From an uncultured Bacteroidales bacterium (lineage in GTDB: Bacteria; Bacteroidota; Bacteroidia; Bacteroidales; UBA1715): a stretch of 63,318 bases of DNA. The stretch covers positions 1 to 63,318 of the forward strand of contig CALAUG010000015.1 in assembly GCA_937892155.1 (NCBI GenBank), written 5' to 3'. A program made the translations under genes and the position numbers. Positions 35,723 to 44,422 of this stretch are shown piece by piece. Position 1 is the stretch's first letter. Each line of letters begins with the position of its first letter. The notes beneath the pieces are model-generated. The model had not been told where the DNA came from. It searched no databases and was given only the letters and a program-made list of their open reading frames with translations.

Positions 35723-36661
35723 ATGAAAGTAACTGTTGTTGGAGCAGGAAATGTTGGAGCCACTTGTGCTAACGTTCTTGCATTTAAGGAAATCGCCGAC
35801 GAAGTTGTAATGCTTGACATTAAAGAAGGCGTTTCAGAAGGTAAAGCAATGGATATGATGCAAACTGCTCAATTGTTGGGTATGGATACTCGTGTCATTG
35901 GTTGCACTAACGATTATTCGAAAACTGCAAATTCCGATGTAGTTGTAATCACTTCTGGTATTCCACGTAAACCAGGTATGACTCGCGAAGAACTTCTTGG
36001 CGTTAATGCAGGCATCGTAAAAGGTGTTGCTGAAAACATTTTGAAATACTCTCCAAACACAATCATCGTTTGTATCTCAAACCCAATGGATACAATGACA
36101 TACTTAACTCTTAAAGCACTTGGTTTGCCAAAGAATAGAGTAATCGGTATGGGTGGTGCACTTGACAGTTCACGTTTCAAATATTTCTTGTCACAAGCAC
36201 TTGGATGCAACGCAAACGAAGTTGAAGGTTTTGTAATTGGTGGTCACGGCGACACAACAATGATTCCTATGGCACGTTTCGCTACATACAAAGGTATGCC
36301 TGTTTCAAACTTCCTTTCTGCAGAAAAGATTGAAGAAGTTGTAAAATCGACTATGGTTGGTGGTGCAACATTAACTGGTTTACTTGGAACGTCTGCTTGG
36401 TACGCACCAGGTGCAGCTGGAGCATACGTTGTTGAAGCAATCCTTCACGACCAAAAGAAAATGGTGCCTTGTTCAGTATTGCTAGAAGGCGAATACGGAG
36501 AATCAGATCTTTGCATCGGTGTTCCTGTAATCCTTGGCAAGAACGGTATCGAAAAAATCGTTGAACTAGACCTTAACGCAGAAGAAAAAGAAAAATTTGC
36601 AGCAAGCGCAAAATCTGTAAAAGGTAATGTTGCAGCTCTTAAAGAATTGAAACTAGTTTAA
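35723..36661 (+). CDS. mdh: Malate dehydrogenase
   Basis: An NAD-dependent enzyme of the lactate/malate dehydrogenase family that interconverts malate and oxaloacetate. The nucleotide fold has GAGNVGA (7-13) and Asp32, which favours NAD over NADP. Substrate arginines are Arg82 and Arg88 (PRKPGMTR) and Arg151, and the catalytic His175 lies in GGHGDTT. Length (312) is normal. The Arg at 82 and neighbouring residues fit malate rather than lactate. It is monocistronic with its own terminator. Confidence 0.96.
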   Translation: MKVTVVGAGNVGATCANVLAFKEIADEVVMLDIKEGVSEGKAMDMMQTAQLLGMDTRVIGCTNDYSKTANSDVVVITSGIPRKPGMTREELLGVNAGIVKGVAENILKYSPNTIIVCISNPMDTMTYLTLKALGLPKNRVIGMGGALDSSRFKYFLSQALGCNANEVEGFVIGGHGDTTMIPMARFATYKGMPVSNFLSAEKIEEVVKSTMVGGATLTGLLGTSAWYAPGAAGAYVVEAILHDQKKMVPCSVLLEGEYGESDLCIGVPVILGKNGIEKIVELDLNAEEKEKFAASAKSVKGNVAALKELKLV

Positions 36662-36683
36662 TATTTCATTCATACATTTCAAA

Positions 36684-36716
36684 GGTGCAATGTTGAAATC
36701 AACATTGCACCTTTTT
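36684..36716 (+). terminator. Rho-independent terminator of mdh
   Basis: A 13-bp perfect arm GGTGCAATGTTGA (36684-36696) pairs with TCAACATTGCACC (36698-36710), followed by six T. Confidence 0.92.
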
Positions 36717-36822
36717 TATTTTCATACCATAAAAATCCCATATAAAATTCTTCAGCCATACTTTGTTAAGAAAGTTTTTTTAGCCATATTTGCATAGAAT
36801 TAATACATAAAAATATTACACT

Positions 36823-37329
36823 ATGCAACCACAAGTAAGTATCATTATGGGCAGTACATCAGATATGCCTGTGATGGAAAAAGCAGCAAAATTGTTGGAC
36901 AAATTTCAAATTCCATTTGAAATTCTCGCTTTATCGGCACACCGCACGCCTGAAGCTGTTGAAAATTTTGCAAAAAACGCCAAACAAAATGGTATAAAAG
37001 TCATTATTGCTGCTGCAGGAATGGCAGCACACTTACCAGGAGTTATCGCTTCAATGACGACTGTTCCTGTAATTGGTGTTCCTATTAGTGCTAGTTTACA
37101 AGGAATTGACGCACTTCTTGCTATTGTTCAAATGCCTTCAGGGATTCCTGTTGCCACAGTTGGAATTAACGCCGCAGAAAATGCAGGAGTTTTGGCAGCG
37201 CAATTCATTGCCATGGCAGACGAACGTGTCGCTAAAGAATTGGCAGACTACAAAACGTCACTAAAGAACAAGATAGAAAAAGCAAACGCAGACTTAAAAG
37301 ACATCCATTTTGAATACAAAACGAATTAG
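36823..37329 (+). CDS. purE: N5-CAIR mutase (PurE class I)
   Basis: Moves the carboxyl group from N5-CAIR to form CAIR in purine synthesis. Visible motifs are IMGSTSDMPVM (8-18), SAHRTPE (38-44, catalytic His40) and AAGMAAHLPG (His70). Length (168) is normal. A near-match -7 box (CATATTTG) precedes it. The next gene begins inside its last codons. Confidence 0.96.
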   Translation: MQPQVSIIMGSTSDMPVMEKAAKLLDKFQIPFEILALSAHRTPEAVENFAKNAKQNGIKVIIAAAGMAAHLPGVIASMTTVPVIGVPISASLQGIDALLAIVQMPSGIPVATVGINAAENAGVLAAQFIAMADERVAKELADYKTSLKNKIEKANADLKDIHFEYKTN

Positions 37330-38119
37330 AACCATTGGTTTCATATTCGTTTTTTGTAATTTTTTTCTCTGTAGTTTTTCCCAAACAATGCAATATTCTT
37401 CCGGAATATTTTCTGGAGACGGTTGCAGTGTGGTGAGTGCTGGAAATGTTTGGAGCATACAAGCAAATCCTGCAATGATTGCTTTCAACGAACAATCTAT
37501 TGCTGGTGTTGCCTATTGCACTAATTTCGACATAACGAATATGATCTGTACACGTATTAACGCATGTACTAGTATAAAGCATCTTGGTTTAGGCTCTACA
37601 CTACTCTATTATGGTAATCAACATTATCATAACGGCACCTTAGGATTTTGTCTTTCACGCAAGATTAACCAACGTAATGCTCTGTCCATAACATTTGACG
37701 CAAACAAATGCTATAACGAATTATACAAATCTACCTTAAATATTTACCCAGAATTAGCGTATTACGGGACACAAGACAATCTATCCTATGGATTACACAT
37801 AATTAATCCATTCGGAATATTAGGAACGAAAAAAGATAGCGAAAGCATATTTAAGATTGGATGCAATTACCAAATAAACAAACTATTTTCTTTTGCCAGT
37901 TCTGTACAATATAACAGCAATACAGGAACAACATTCTCAATTGCAACAAGATATAATTATAAAGATAAAATTGTAAGCTGCTTATCGTATCAAAACTCTC
38001 AAAATCCAATTGCGTTATCAGTTCAATTACCAATAGGTAACCTAACCTGTTTCTACGAAACAATCCTAAACCTCTACTTGGGATTATCCCACACAATTAT
38101 GTTTAGTTTTACCTTATGA
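37310..38119 (+). CDS. PorV/PorQ/UPF0164-like outer membrane barrel
   Basis: After a signal peptide (about 1-25, FSQ) the mature protein begins with SAGNVWSIQANPAMIAF, the 'VWS..NPAg.a' pattern of PorV/PorQ-like barrels. The rest is beta-rich and ends in a hydrophobic strand. The start is probably TTG at 37310, 20 bp inside purE, because no ATG precedes the signal sequence in this frame; translation would be coupled to purE. At 269 residues it is short for a PorV-type protein. A T9SS or general outer-membrane role is inference. Confidence 0.6.
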   Translation: MNTKRIRTIGFIFVFCNFFLCSFSQTMQYSSGIFSGDGCSVVSAGNVWSIQANPAMIAFNEQSIAGVAYCTNFDITNMICTRINACTSIKHLGLGSTLLYYGNQHYHNGTLGFCLSRKINQRNALSITFDANKCYNELYKSTLNIYPELAYYGTQDNLSYGLHIINPFGILGTKKDSESIFKIGCNYQINKLFSFASSVQYNSNTGTTFSIATRYNYKDKIVSCLSYQNSQNPIALSVQLPIGNLTCFYETILNLYLGLSHTIMFSFTL

Positions 38120-38181
38120 TTCTTTAGTTTGTTATTGATAGAATATCTTCAATTATATTTTTTATTAGAATAGACTTTTTG

Positions 38182-38189
38182 TAACTTTG
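38182..38189 (+). promoter_or_regulatory. Predicted -7 box for the deoxynucleoside kinase operon
   Basis: TAACTTTG fits TAnnTTTG and ends 20 nt before the ATG at 38210. Confidence 0.5.
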
Positions 38190-38209
38190 TCAAAATAATA
38201 TTTTTCAAA

Positions 38210-38824
38210 ATGCATATAGCAGTAGCAGGAAACATTGGAGTGGGCAAGACGACACTCACGGGATTGTTGGCCAAACATTATAATTGGGAAGCCAATTACG
38301 AAAACGTTGAAGACAATCCATATCTTAATGATTTTTACCAAGATATGAAAGCCTGGGCTTTTAATGTGCAAGTTTCATATCTTCACTCACGACTTCAAAG
38401 AATTATGAACATACGTAATTCTGGTAAAGATGTCATTCAAGACAGGACAATCTATGAAGACGCATATATTTTTGCGCCGAACTTGCACGGGATGGGACTT
38501 ATGGCAACAAGAGATTTTGAAACATATTTTTCACTTTTCAGACAAGTGGAACAATTACTTCAGAAGCCAGACCTGCTCATTTATTTGAAAGCATCTATTC
38601 CAACTTTGGTTAAACGAATTCAAACTAAAGGAAGAGAATACGAAAATACCATTCGAATTGACTATCTGGAAAGTTTGAACCGTCGTTACGATACTTGGGT
38701 AAAATCGTATGAAGGTAGAATTTTAGTAATTGATACAGATTCCATTAACTTTATCGACAACCCTGAAGACTTCAGTAAAATCATAAATAAAATTGATGCA
38801 GAATTATTCGGACTATTTAAATAA
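38210..38824 (+). CDS. Deoxynucleoside kinase
   Basis: A salvage enzyme of the dGK/dAK family that phosphorylates deoxynucleosides. The P-loop GNIGVGKT is at 7-14. A DRTIYED motif follows the catalytic region, and KGREYE forms the lid arginines. Length (204) is normal. Base specificity cannot be read. It is followed after 4 bp by a Wzz-like gene and then, 2 bp further, by an O-antigen ligase-like gene, an unusual partnership. Confidence 0.92.
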   Translation: MHIAVAGNIGVGKTTLTGLLAKHYNWEANYENVEDNPYLNDFYQDMKAWAFNVQVSYLHSRLQRIMNIRNSGKDVIQDRTIYEDAYIFAPNLHGMGLMATRDFETYFSLFRQVEQLLQKPDLLIYLKASIPTLVKRIQTKGREYENTIRIDYLESLNRRYDTWVKSYEGRILVIDTDSINFIDNPEDFSKIINKIDAELFGLFK

Positions 38825-38828
38825 CAAT

Positions 38829-39866
38829 ATGGAAGACAATCGCTACTCATTCAACTCTAACGATTTACTATATAAAGTATTTCACTATAAAAAGCCGTTA
38901 ATCATAACAACTGTTATTGGTGCTATAGTGTCTATTGTTATCTCTTTGCTCATCACCCCACTCTACCGTTCCACTGTGGTGGTATATCCGTCTCCTTCAT
39001 TATCAATTTCACAGGAATTGATTGCCACGAAAGATGCGGCAAAAAAAGAATCAATTTTTGGTGAGGATAAAGAGACAGAACAAATTCTTCAAGTATTGAA
39101 CAGTGATGATTTACGTGCACGTGTTATTCATACCTTCAACTTATGGGAACATTATGATATTGACTCTGCAAATGTTAAATATCCAAACGACAAAATGCTC
39201 AAAAAATATCAAAAACGAATATCATACAAACGTACTGAATATATGGCCGTTGAGATTTCGGTACTTGACGCAGACCCAGATACAGCAGTATTAATGGCTA
39301 ATGAAATAGCCGCGCTGATTGACACCGTCATGAACCAAATGGAACATAAACGTGCGAAAGAAGCGCTTTCCATAGTTGAGCATGAATACAAAGCAAAAGA
39401 AGAACAAATTTCTTTCTTCAAAGATTCACTTCGCCGGATTATGGAAAAAGGAATTTACGACTATGAATCACAATCAGAAGTTGTAAACGATGCATACGCT
39501 CAGGCAATTGCATCAGGAAACACCAAAGGTGCAGAAAGATTGAAAGAACAATTGGACACACTGGCAAAATTTGGTGCAGCATACGTTTCGTTGAGAGACT
39601 TTCTAGAATTTGAAAGCGAACAACTAAGTGCATTAAATCAAAAATACAAAGAAGCAAAAGTTGATGCAGAACAAACGTTAACACATTATTTCGTTGTCAA
39701 CAAAGCACAAAAATCCGATAAAAAAGCAAAACCAAAACGCGCCGTAATTGTTGGAATATCAACAATCGCAACGTTTGCATTCTGCTTTGTCGCACTTATT
39801 TTCCTTGAATTAATTAAGGATTACAAGCGAAAAGAAGAATCGTTAGAAAAACAAGGGAAAGAATAA
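38829..39866 (+). CDS. Wzz-type polysaccharide chain-length determinant
   Basis: It has the plan of the polysaccharide co-polymerase family: a short cytoplasmic N-terminus, a membrane helix (about 23-43), a long helical periplasmic region with coiled-coil character, and a second membrane helix (about 305-327) followed by a charged tail. No cytoplasmic tyrosine-kinase domain is fused. The ATG at 38829 gives 345 residues. It lies between the deoxynucleoside kinase and the ligase/polymerase gene, so it probably sets chain length for the polymer handled by the next protein. Confidence 0.82.
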   Translation: MEDNRYSFNSNDLLYKVFHYKKPLIITTVIGAIVSIVISLLITPLYRSTVVVYPSPSLSISQELIATKDAAKKESIFGEDKETEQILQVLNSDDLRARVIHTFNLWEHYDIDSANVKYPNDKMLKKYQKRISYKRTEYMAVEISVLDADPDTAVLMANEIAALIDTVMNQMEHKRAKEALSIVEHEYKAKEEQISFFKDSLRRIMEKGIYDYESQSEVVNDAYAQAIASGNTKGAERLKEQLDTLAKFGAAYVSLRDFLEFESEQLSALNQKYKEAKVDAEQTLTHYFVVNKAQKSDKKAKPKRAVIVGISTIATFAFCFVALIFLELIKDYKRKEESLEKQGKE

Positions 39867-39868
39867 TT

Positions 39869-41311
39869 GTGGTTTCCGACAAAAAAGCCATTATAGGAAT
39901 CTATGTCGCTGCGATTCTGTTTATTATCGCAAGTGCCGTTGGTTTGTGGAACGAGTCATACATCATCACCCTGATTCCATTTGTGCTAATTATGTGTTTA
40001 CTTGCATTTCTTGCGCTTGATAAGCTGTTGATTCTCATTCTATTTTGCACACCACTCTCTGTTGAATTATCGGTATTTATCCCCAATACTCCAATTAACA
40101 TGAGTTTGCCAACGGAACCTTTTTTATTCCTTACGATGTGCATTTTCATCTTAAAATTATTGAGCGAAAGAAAATTTGACAAGGAAGTTCTCAAACATCC
40201 AGTCAGCATTTGTATATACATCTATTTAGGATGGTTGTTTTTCACTTCTTTAGTGTCAGAAATGCCAATTGTGTCATTTAAATACTTACTGACGCGAATT
40301 TGGTTCATAATTTGTTTCTATTTCATTGTTACACAATTTGTTGTAAACGAAAAGAATATTAATAAATATATATTATCATACGTATTGGGATTCATTTTTG
40401 TCATCGTGTACACCCTCCTTCACCACGCTATGTCAAATTTTTCTCACGACACATCATACAGAGTAATGCAGCCATTTTTCAAAGATCACACATCGTACGG
40501 AGCTGCTCTGGCATTACTTATTCCTGCAATGTTTATGGTAATGAAACGATCAAGAAAAGATTTCAGTATCAGATTTTTTAATATAATCCTTATAGGCATT
40601 TTGTGTATAGCTTTACTATTCTCATACACTCGTGCCGCTTGGGCCGGAATACTTGCTGTATTTGCATTATGGATTATATTAAAACTACGTATAAAAATTA
40701 AAACACTTATTTTAACTGTATTGGTTGCCGTTATAATGATTGCTCCATTTTATAACGACATCATATATAAAACGTCAAAAAACACAGAGGTCTCAAGTAC
40801 CAATTTCCTATCACACTTGAAGTCCGTTTCTAATATTTCTTCAGACGATTCGAACACGGAACGTATAAACCGTTGGAAATGTGCAATACGCATGTTTGAA
40901 GCGAAACCAATCACAGGTTTCGGTCCAGGAACATATATGTTCCTCTATGCGCCATTTCAACATTCAGAAGATAAAACAATTATCAGTACCAATGCTGCAA
41001 ACGGAGGTAATTCACATAGCGAATATCTTGGTCTACTTGCCGATGCGGGATTACTAGGAGGACTATCGTTTGTGGCAATTTTAGTTACCGTGTTAATTGT
41101 AGGGTTTAATCTTTACAACAAGACGAAAAATCAATTAACAAAAGAAAGTGTACTCTTTTTGCTGCTTAGTCTCATTACCTACTATATGCATGCATTCCTG
41201 AATGATTTTTTGGATATGGACAAAGTGGCATCGCTATTTTGGGGATTTATAGCAATGATTGTTATGTTTGACATAAAAGAAAGAAATGCAGTAAAAATTT
41301 CCAAAAACTAA
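39869..41311 (+). CDS. O-antigen ligase/polymerase family membrane protein
   Basis: About 12 hydrophobic helices and the Wzy_C/WaaL pattern: TRAAWAG (254-260), a large periplasmic loop with GFGPGTYMF, and GNSHSEYLGLLADAGLLGG near residue 370, which carries the functionally important His. It either ligates O-antigen to lipid A-core or polymerises repeat units; the sequence does not tell. The start is GTG at 39869, 2 bp after the wzz-like stop. No glycosyltransferases are next to it, so its substrate genes are elsewhere. Confidence 0.85.
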   Translation: MVSDKKAIIGIYVAAILFIIASAVGLWNESYIITLIPFVLIMCLLAFLALDKLLILILFCTPLSVELSVFIPNTPINMSLPTEPFLFLTMCIFILKLLSERKFDKEVLKHPVSICIYIYLGWLFFTSLVSEMPIVSFKYLLTRIWFIICFYFIVTQFVVNEKNINKYILSYVLGFIFVIVYTLLHHAMSNFSHDTSYRVMQPFFKDHTSYGAALALLIPAMFMVMKRSRKDFSIRFFNIILIGILCIALLFSYTRAAWAGILAVFALWIILKLRIKIKTLILTVLVAVIMIAPFYNDIIYKTSKNTEVSSTNFLSHLKSVSNISSDDSNTERINRWKCAIRMFEAKPITGFGPGTYMFLYAPFQHSEDKTIISTNAANGGNSHSEYLGLLADAGLLGGLSFVAILVTVLIVGFNLYNKTKNQLTKESVLFLLLSLITYYMHAFLNDFLDMDKVASLFWGFIAMIVMFDIKERNAVKISKN

Positions 41312-41368
41312 GTTTTAAAGAACAGGAAAAGAAAAAAAAACTATTTTTATAGAAAAAAATATCTCAAA

Positions 41369-41701
41369 ATGAATATCAATTTCAACAACATTACAGAAGA
41401 AGAAATTAAAAACTTCAAAGGTGGCGAAAAGGCTGCAAACATGAAATTTTACGTTGATGAGAATAATCGAATAATGCAAGGAAGACTTATTCCTGGAGCT
41501 TCTATCGGATTGCACACCCACGCTTCAAATTCCGAAATCATGTACATTTTACAAGGTTCCGGAAAGGTTTTATGCGACGGAGAATATTCACCTGTAACTG
41601 TTGGCGACGTACATTATTGCCCCAAAGGACACGAACACAGCCTTATAAACTGTGGCGATGAAGATTTAATTTTCTTTGCTGTTGTTCCCGAACACAAATA
41701 A
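41369..41701 (+). CDS. Single-domain cupin protein
   Basis: A small beta-barrel metal-binding protein. Cupin motif 1 gives His49, His51 and Glu56 (GLHTHASNSEIMY) and motif 2 gives His90 (PKGHEHSL). At 110 residues it is a minimal single cupin. The role could be enzymatic or sensory. An imperfect -7 box (TATTTTTA, 41342-41349) precedes it, and the lipoprotein gene follows after 21 bp. Confidence 0.88.
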   Translation: MNINFNNITEEEIKNFKGGEKAANMKFYVDENNRIMQGRLIPGASIGLHTHASNSEIMYILQGSGKVLCDGEYSPVTVGDVHYCPKGHEHSLINCGDEDLIFFAVVPEHK

Positions 41702-41722
41702 TTCACTCTAAATCAAAACAAT

Positions 41723-42538
41723 ATGAAAAAGCATTTGTTGTTTCTTATCGGAATTTGTGGCGCCATAGCATTCACAAGTTGTTCTTCTATGTACATTCCA
41801 AGCATGGTAAATGCGCCATTGTTAGAAAACAAAGGTGAAATACAAGGAGAAGTTTCTCTTTCAACAAATGCAATTCAACTTGGAGGCGGTTATGCCATTA
41901 CCGACCACATTGCCGCCATGGCAAACGTGAATATATCATACGGTAACTTTACAAACTTCTACGACATCTACACCAGTAAAGACGCAGATTCGTCAAAATT
42001 GGCCGATTTAACAAACTATGGAAAATTCAACAATCGCCATTACGAAGTTGGACTAGGTTACTACAATATGTTCAACAACGAACATTTTAAGATGGAGGCA
42101 TTTGGCGGACTCGGTTTCTGCAATGCAAACGACGAAAACAAGAATCATACAGAATACTCCGAAACTTACGATTCGAAATACGTAATGGCTTTTGCACAAT
42201 TGAACACGGGACTTTCCACAAAAGTTTGTGATTTTGGATTAGCTTGCAGAATTGCGCCTACATTCCACACTTTTGATTGGGAGACGAATTACGTTGCAGA
42301 CAAATCATTGAATGCGTCTGGAACCGAACATTTTACATTGTGGCACGTAGAACCTTTGTTGTTTCTTCGATTAGGTTACGATCATTTTAAAATATCGGCA
42401 AAAGCAGGTATTTCCTATCCTTTTGAAACCGATGCCTATAAAGAAGCAAAGGAATTCATTCCAAATTCAACGTACACAAAAACAACATTGGTACACTTCT
42501 CTATTGGAGCTTGCTTTACATTTAACAATGCGAAGTAA
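41723..42538 (+). CDS. Lipoprotein with beta-barrel-like body, unknown function
   Basis: A signal peptide ends at a lipobox (FTSC, Cys20). The mature part alternates hydrophobic and polar residues with Gly- and Tyr-rich segments (QLGGGYAITDHIAAMANVN), resembling small outer-membrane barrel proteins. I do not recognise a named family. It ends 8 bp before the convergent PutP-like gene and may be co-transcribed with the cupin. Confidence 0.7.
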   Translation: MKKHLLFLIGICGAIAFTSCSSMYIPSMVNAPLLENKGEIQGEVSLSTNAIQLGGGYAITDHIAAMANVNISYGNFTNFYDIYTSKDADSSKLADLTNYGKFNNRHYEVGLGYYNMFNNEHFKMEAFGGLGFCNANDENKNHTEYSETYDSKYVMAFAQLNTGLSTKVCDFGLACRIAPTFHTFDWETNYVADKSLNASGTEHFTLWHVEPLLFLRLGYDHFKISAKAGISYPFETDAYKEAKEFIPNSTYTKTTLVHFSIGACFTFNNAK

Positions 42539-42546
42539 AACTCATA

Positions 42547-43998
42547 CTATGACTTTTTCGGGAAAATAAAACTGCCAACAACAGCAACAAATCCCGACAC
42601 AACAAATGTCATCAATCTTGCGCTTACGATTTTATCGTAACCTGTTGTAATCCATACTATTGTAAACACCAATCCTGTAACAATAGTAAACACTGCAGCT
42701 GTTCCACTAAATCGTTTCCAAAACAGCGTAAGCAGAATAACCACCGAAAATGTGCATCCGATTCCAGCCCAAACGTAGCCAACAATAGTAAAGATGAATT
42801 CCGAAGAGGAAAAGAAAGCGATAATCAACGCAAATACAGACAAAACGACTGTTACTATACGCGATTGACGAAGACTATTCCCTTTTTCTTTACAGAGTGG
42901 TTTAATAAGATTTTCGGACAATTCCGTTGCTGAAAGAATCAATACGGAATTTGCTGTTGAAATAACTGCCGCCAAAATTCCTGTTATTAAAACACCTACG
43001 ACTATAGGAGGAAACAATTTCGTTAGCATGATTGGCATAATATTCTCGCGGTCGGCAACATTTTCAGGACCAAAAATTGCAATACCAATCCAACCAATGC
43101 TTAATGCGCCAAGATATGCAAAGATTGTCCAGACAATTCCAACATTACGACCAACTTTTGCTTGTTTCACATCGCGAATCGACATAAACCGCGTGGTTAA
43201 TTGTGGCAAACCGCCAAAATAACCGAACATCCACGCCAACGAGCCGCCAATCATTGCACCAGCCCCAAATCCGTGTAACCCGCCACTCATATCGGTAAAC
43301 TGTGAACCAGCTTTCGTCAAAGCTTCGCCTATTGAATGTGCATACACAGCATTATCTGGTTGTGTTGCAATATAAATTAGTCCGACAATTGGTGTTACAA
43401 TCAACGCAACAATCATGATAACTGCCTGAATTACATCGGTATAAGCAACACTACGAAAACCACCATACACTGTATATGGAATTACCAAAAGGACAATCAA
43501 AATCATTCCCCAAGTAGTATCGAGATTGAAAAGATTATTCAATGTTTTAGCACCGCCAATAAATTGAGCGCCAATATAAAAGAAGAAGAAAAACACAATG
43601 GTAATACTTCCCGCAATACGAATCAATCGACCTTTATCGCCATGCTTTTTTGCAATAAAATCGGTAAAAGTTGTAGCATCGAGTTCCGCCGCATCTTTTT
43701 GAATTCGCCATGCCAAAACTATCCACGAAAAAATGATACCAACAACACAACCAATAGCCGTCCATACTTCGAGCAAGCCAGTAGCATACGCAGCACCTGG
43801 CAAGCCCAACAACGCCCACGACGATTCGCCAGTTGCTCGTTCCGAAAGCGAAGCAACCACGCCCGACAGCGAACGACCCGCAATTGCAAAATCCTGTGAA
43901 TTTTTGACCTTTCTACCTTGCCATAATCCATATAGGAAAAGAAACAAGGCATATACAAGCATTACTAGTAATATCTGTGTAGAAGCTTCCATTGCCAA
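42547..43998 (-). CDS. Sodium:solute symporter, PutP-like
   Basis: A member of the SSS family with about 13 membrane helices. It has FAIAGRSLSGVVASLSERATGESSW, as in sodium/proline symporters, a YTVYGGFRSVAYTDV block and a late LSATELSENL segment. Proline is the best substrate guess. The annotated ATG is 43998; the ATG two codons on (43992) fits the -7 box at 44009-44016 better. Length (483) is normal. Confidence 0.88.
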   Translation of the reverse strand: MAMEASTQILLVMLVYALFLFLYGLWQGRKVKNSQDFAIAGRSLSGVVASLSERATGESSWALLGLPGAAYATGLLEVWTAIGCVVGIIFSWIVLAWRIQKDAAELDATTFTDFIAKKHGDKGRLIRIAGSITIVFFFFFYIGAQFIGGAKTLNNLFNLDTTWGMILIVLLVIPYTVYGGFRSVAYTDVIQAVIMIVALIVTPIVGLIYIATQPDNAVYAHSIGEALTKAGSQFTDMSGGLHGFGAGAMIGGSLAWMFGYFGGLPQLTTRFMSIRDVKQAKVGRNVGIVWTIFAYLGALSIGWIGIAIFGPENVADRENIMPIMLTKLFPPIVVGVLITGILAAVISTANSVLILSATELSENLIKPLCKEKGNSLRQSRIVTVVLSVFALIIAFFSSSEFIFTIVGYVWAGIGCTFSVVILLTLFWKRFSGTAAVFTIVTGLVFTIVWITTGYDKIVSARLMTFVVSGFVAVVGSFIFPKKS

Positions 43999-44008
43999 TA
44001 ATTTTCGG

Positions 44009-44016
44009 CAAATGTA
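44009..44016 (-). promoter_or_regulatory. Predicted -7 box for the PutP-like gene
   Basis: TACATTTG on the minus strand fits TAnnTTTG, 10 nt before the ATG at 43998. Confidence 0.45.
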
Positions 44017-44037
44017 ACATTAAGCAAGAAAAGTTGA

Positions 44038-44256
44038 TTATCTAAGCAATAAAATTGTTGAGATTACATTCTTTCCGATAAAATAATACCTGTAAACCAA
44101 AAAACAGGAAACACTTTTTGTTGATTCTTGTTCTAATGTTTGTCTTGCTACACAATTTTTTTCAAAAGGGAACCCGTGATTATTTGTTTGAGGATTTTTT
44201 GCAAAATTCAACAACGAAAATCCGACCAAGAAAAATAGCAATATGATTTTTTTCAT
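44038..44256 (-). CDS. Possible small secreted protein
   Basis: A 72-residue frame that starts MKKIILLFFLVGF and has a convincing signal peptide (about 1-19), followed by a polar region with two Cys and a hydrophobic end. A -7 box (TATCTTTG, minus strand) at 44298-44305 lies 41 nt upstream. I recognise no homologue. It fills most of an otherwise empty 424 bp stretch between putP and fumarase. It could be a remnant of a longer gene. Confidence 0.4.
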   Translation of the reverse strand: MKKIILLFFLVGFSLLNFAKNPQTNNHGFPFEKNCVARQTLEQESTKSVSCFLVYRYYFIGKNVISTILLLR

Positions 44257-44297
44257 TTTACTAAACAAAATTCAGTTTTAAACCTCTTTTTATATGG

Positions 44298-44305
44298 CAA
44301 AGATA
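44298..44305 (-). promoter_or_regulatory. Predicted -7 box for the small secreted protein
   Basis: TATCTTTG on the minus strand fits TAnnTTTG, 41 nt before the ATG at 44256. Confidence 0.4.
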
Positions 44306-44387
44306 GGGGAAAATACACACTAGGCTATTTACCCCCATTCAAACCACAATTACTATATAAATGTTTCTAACATTTTGACTAAATCAC

Positions 44388-44395
44388 TATATTTG
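44388..44395 (+). promoter_or_regulatory. Predicted -7 box for fumarase
   Basis: TATATTTG fits TAnnTTTG and ends 27 nt before the fumarase ATG. Confidence 0.5.
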
Positions 44396-44422
44396 GCGTA
44401 CTAAATGTAAATAATCTATACA

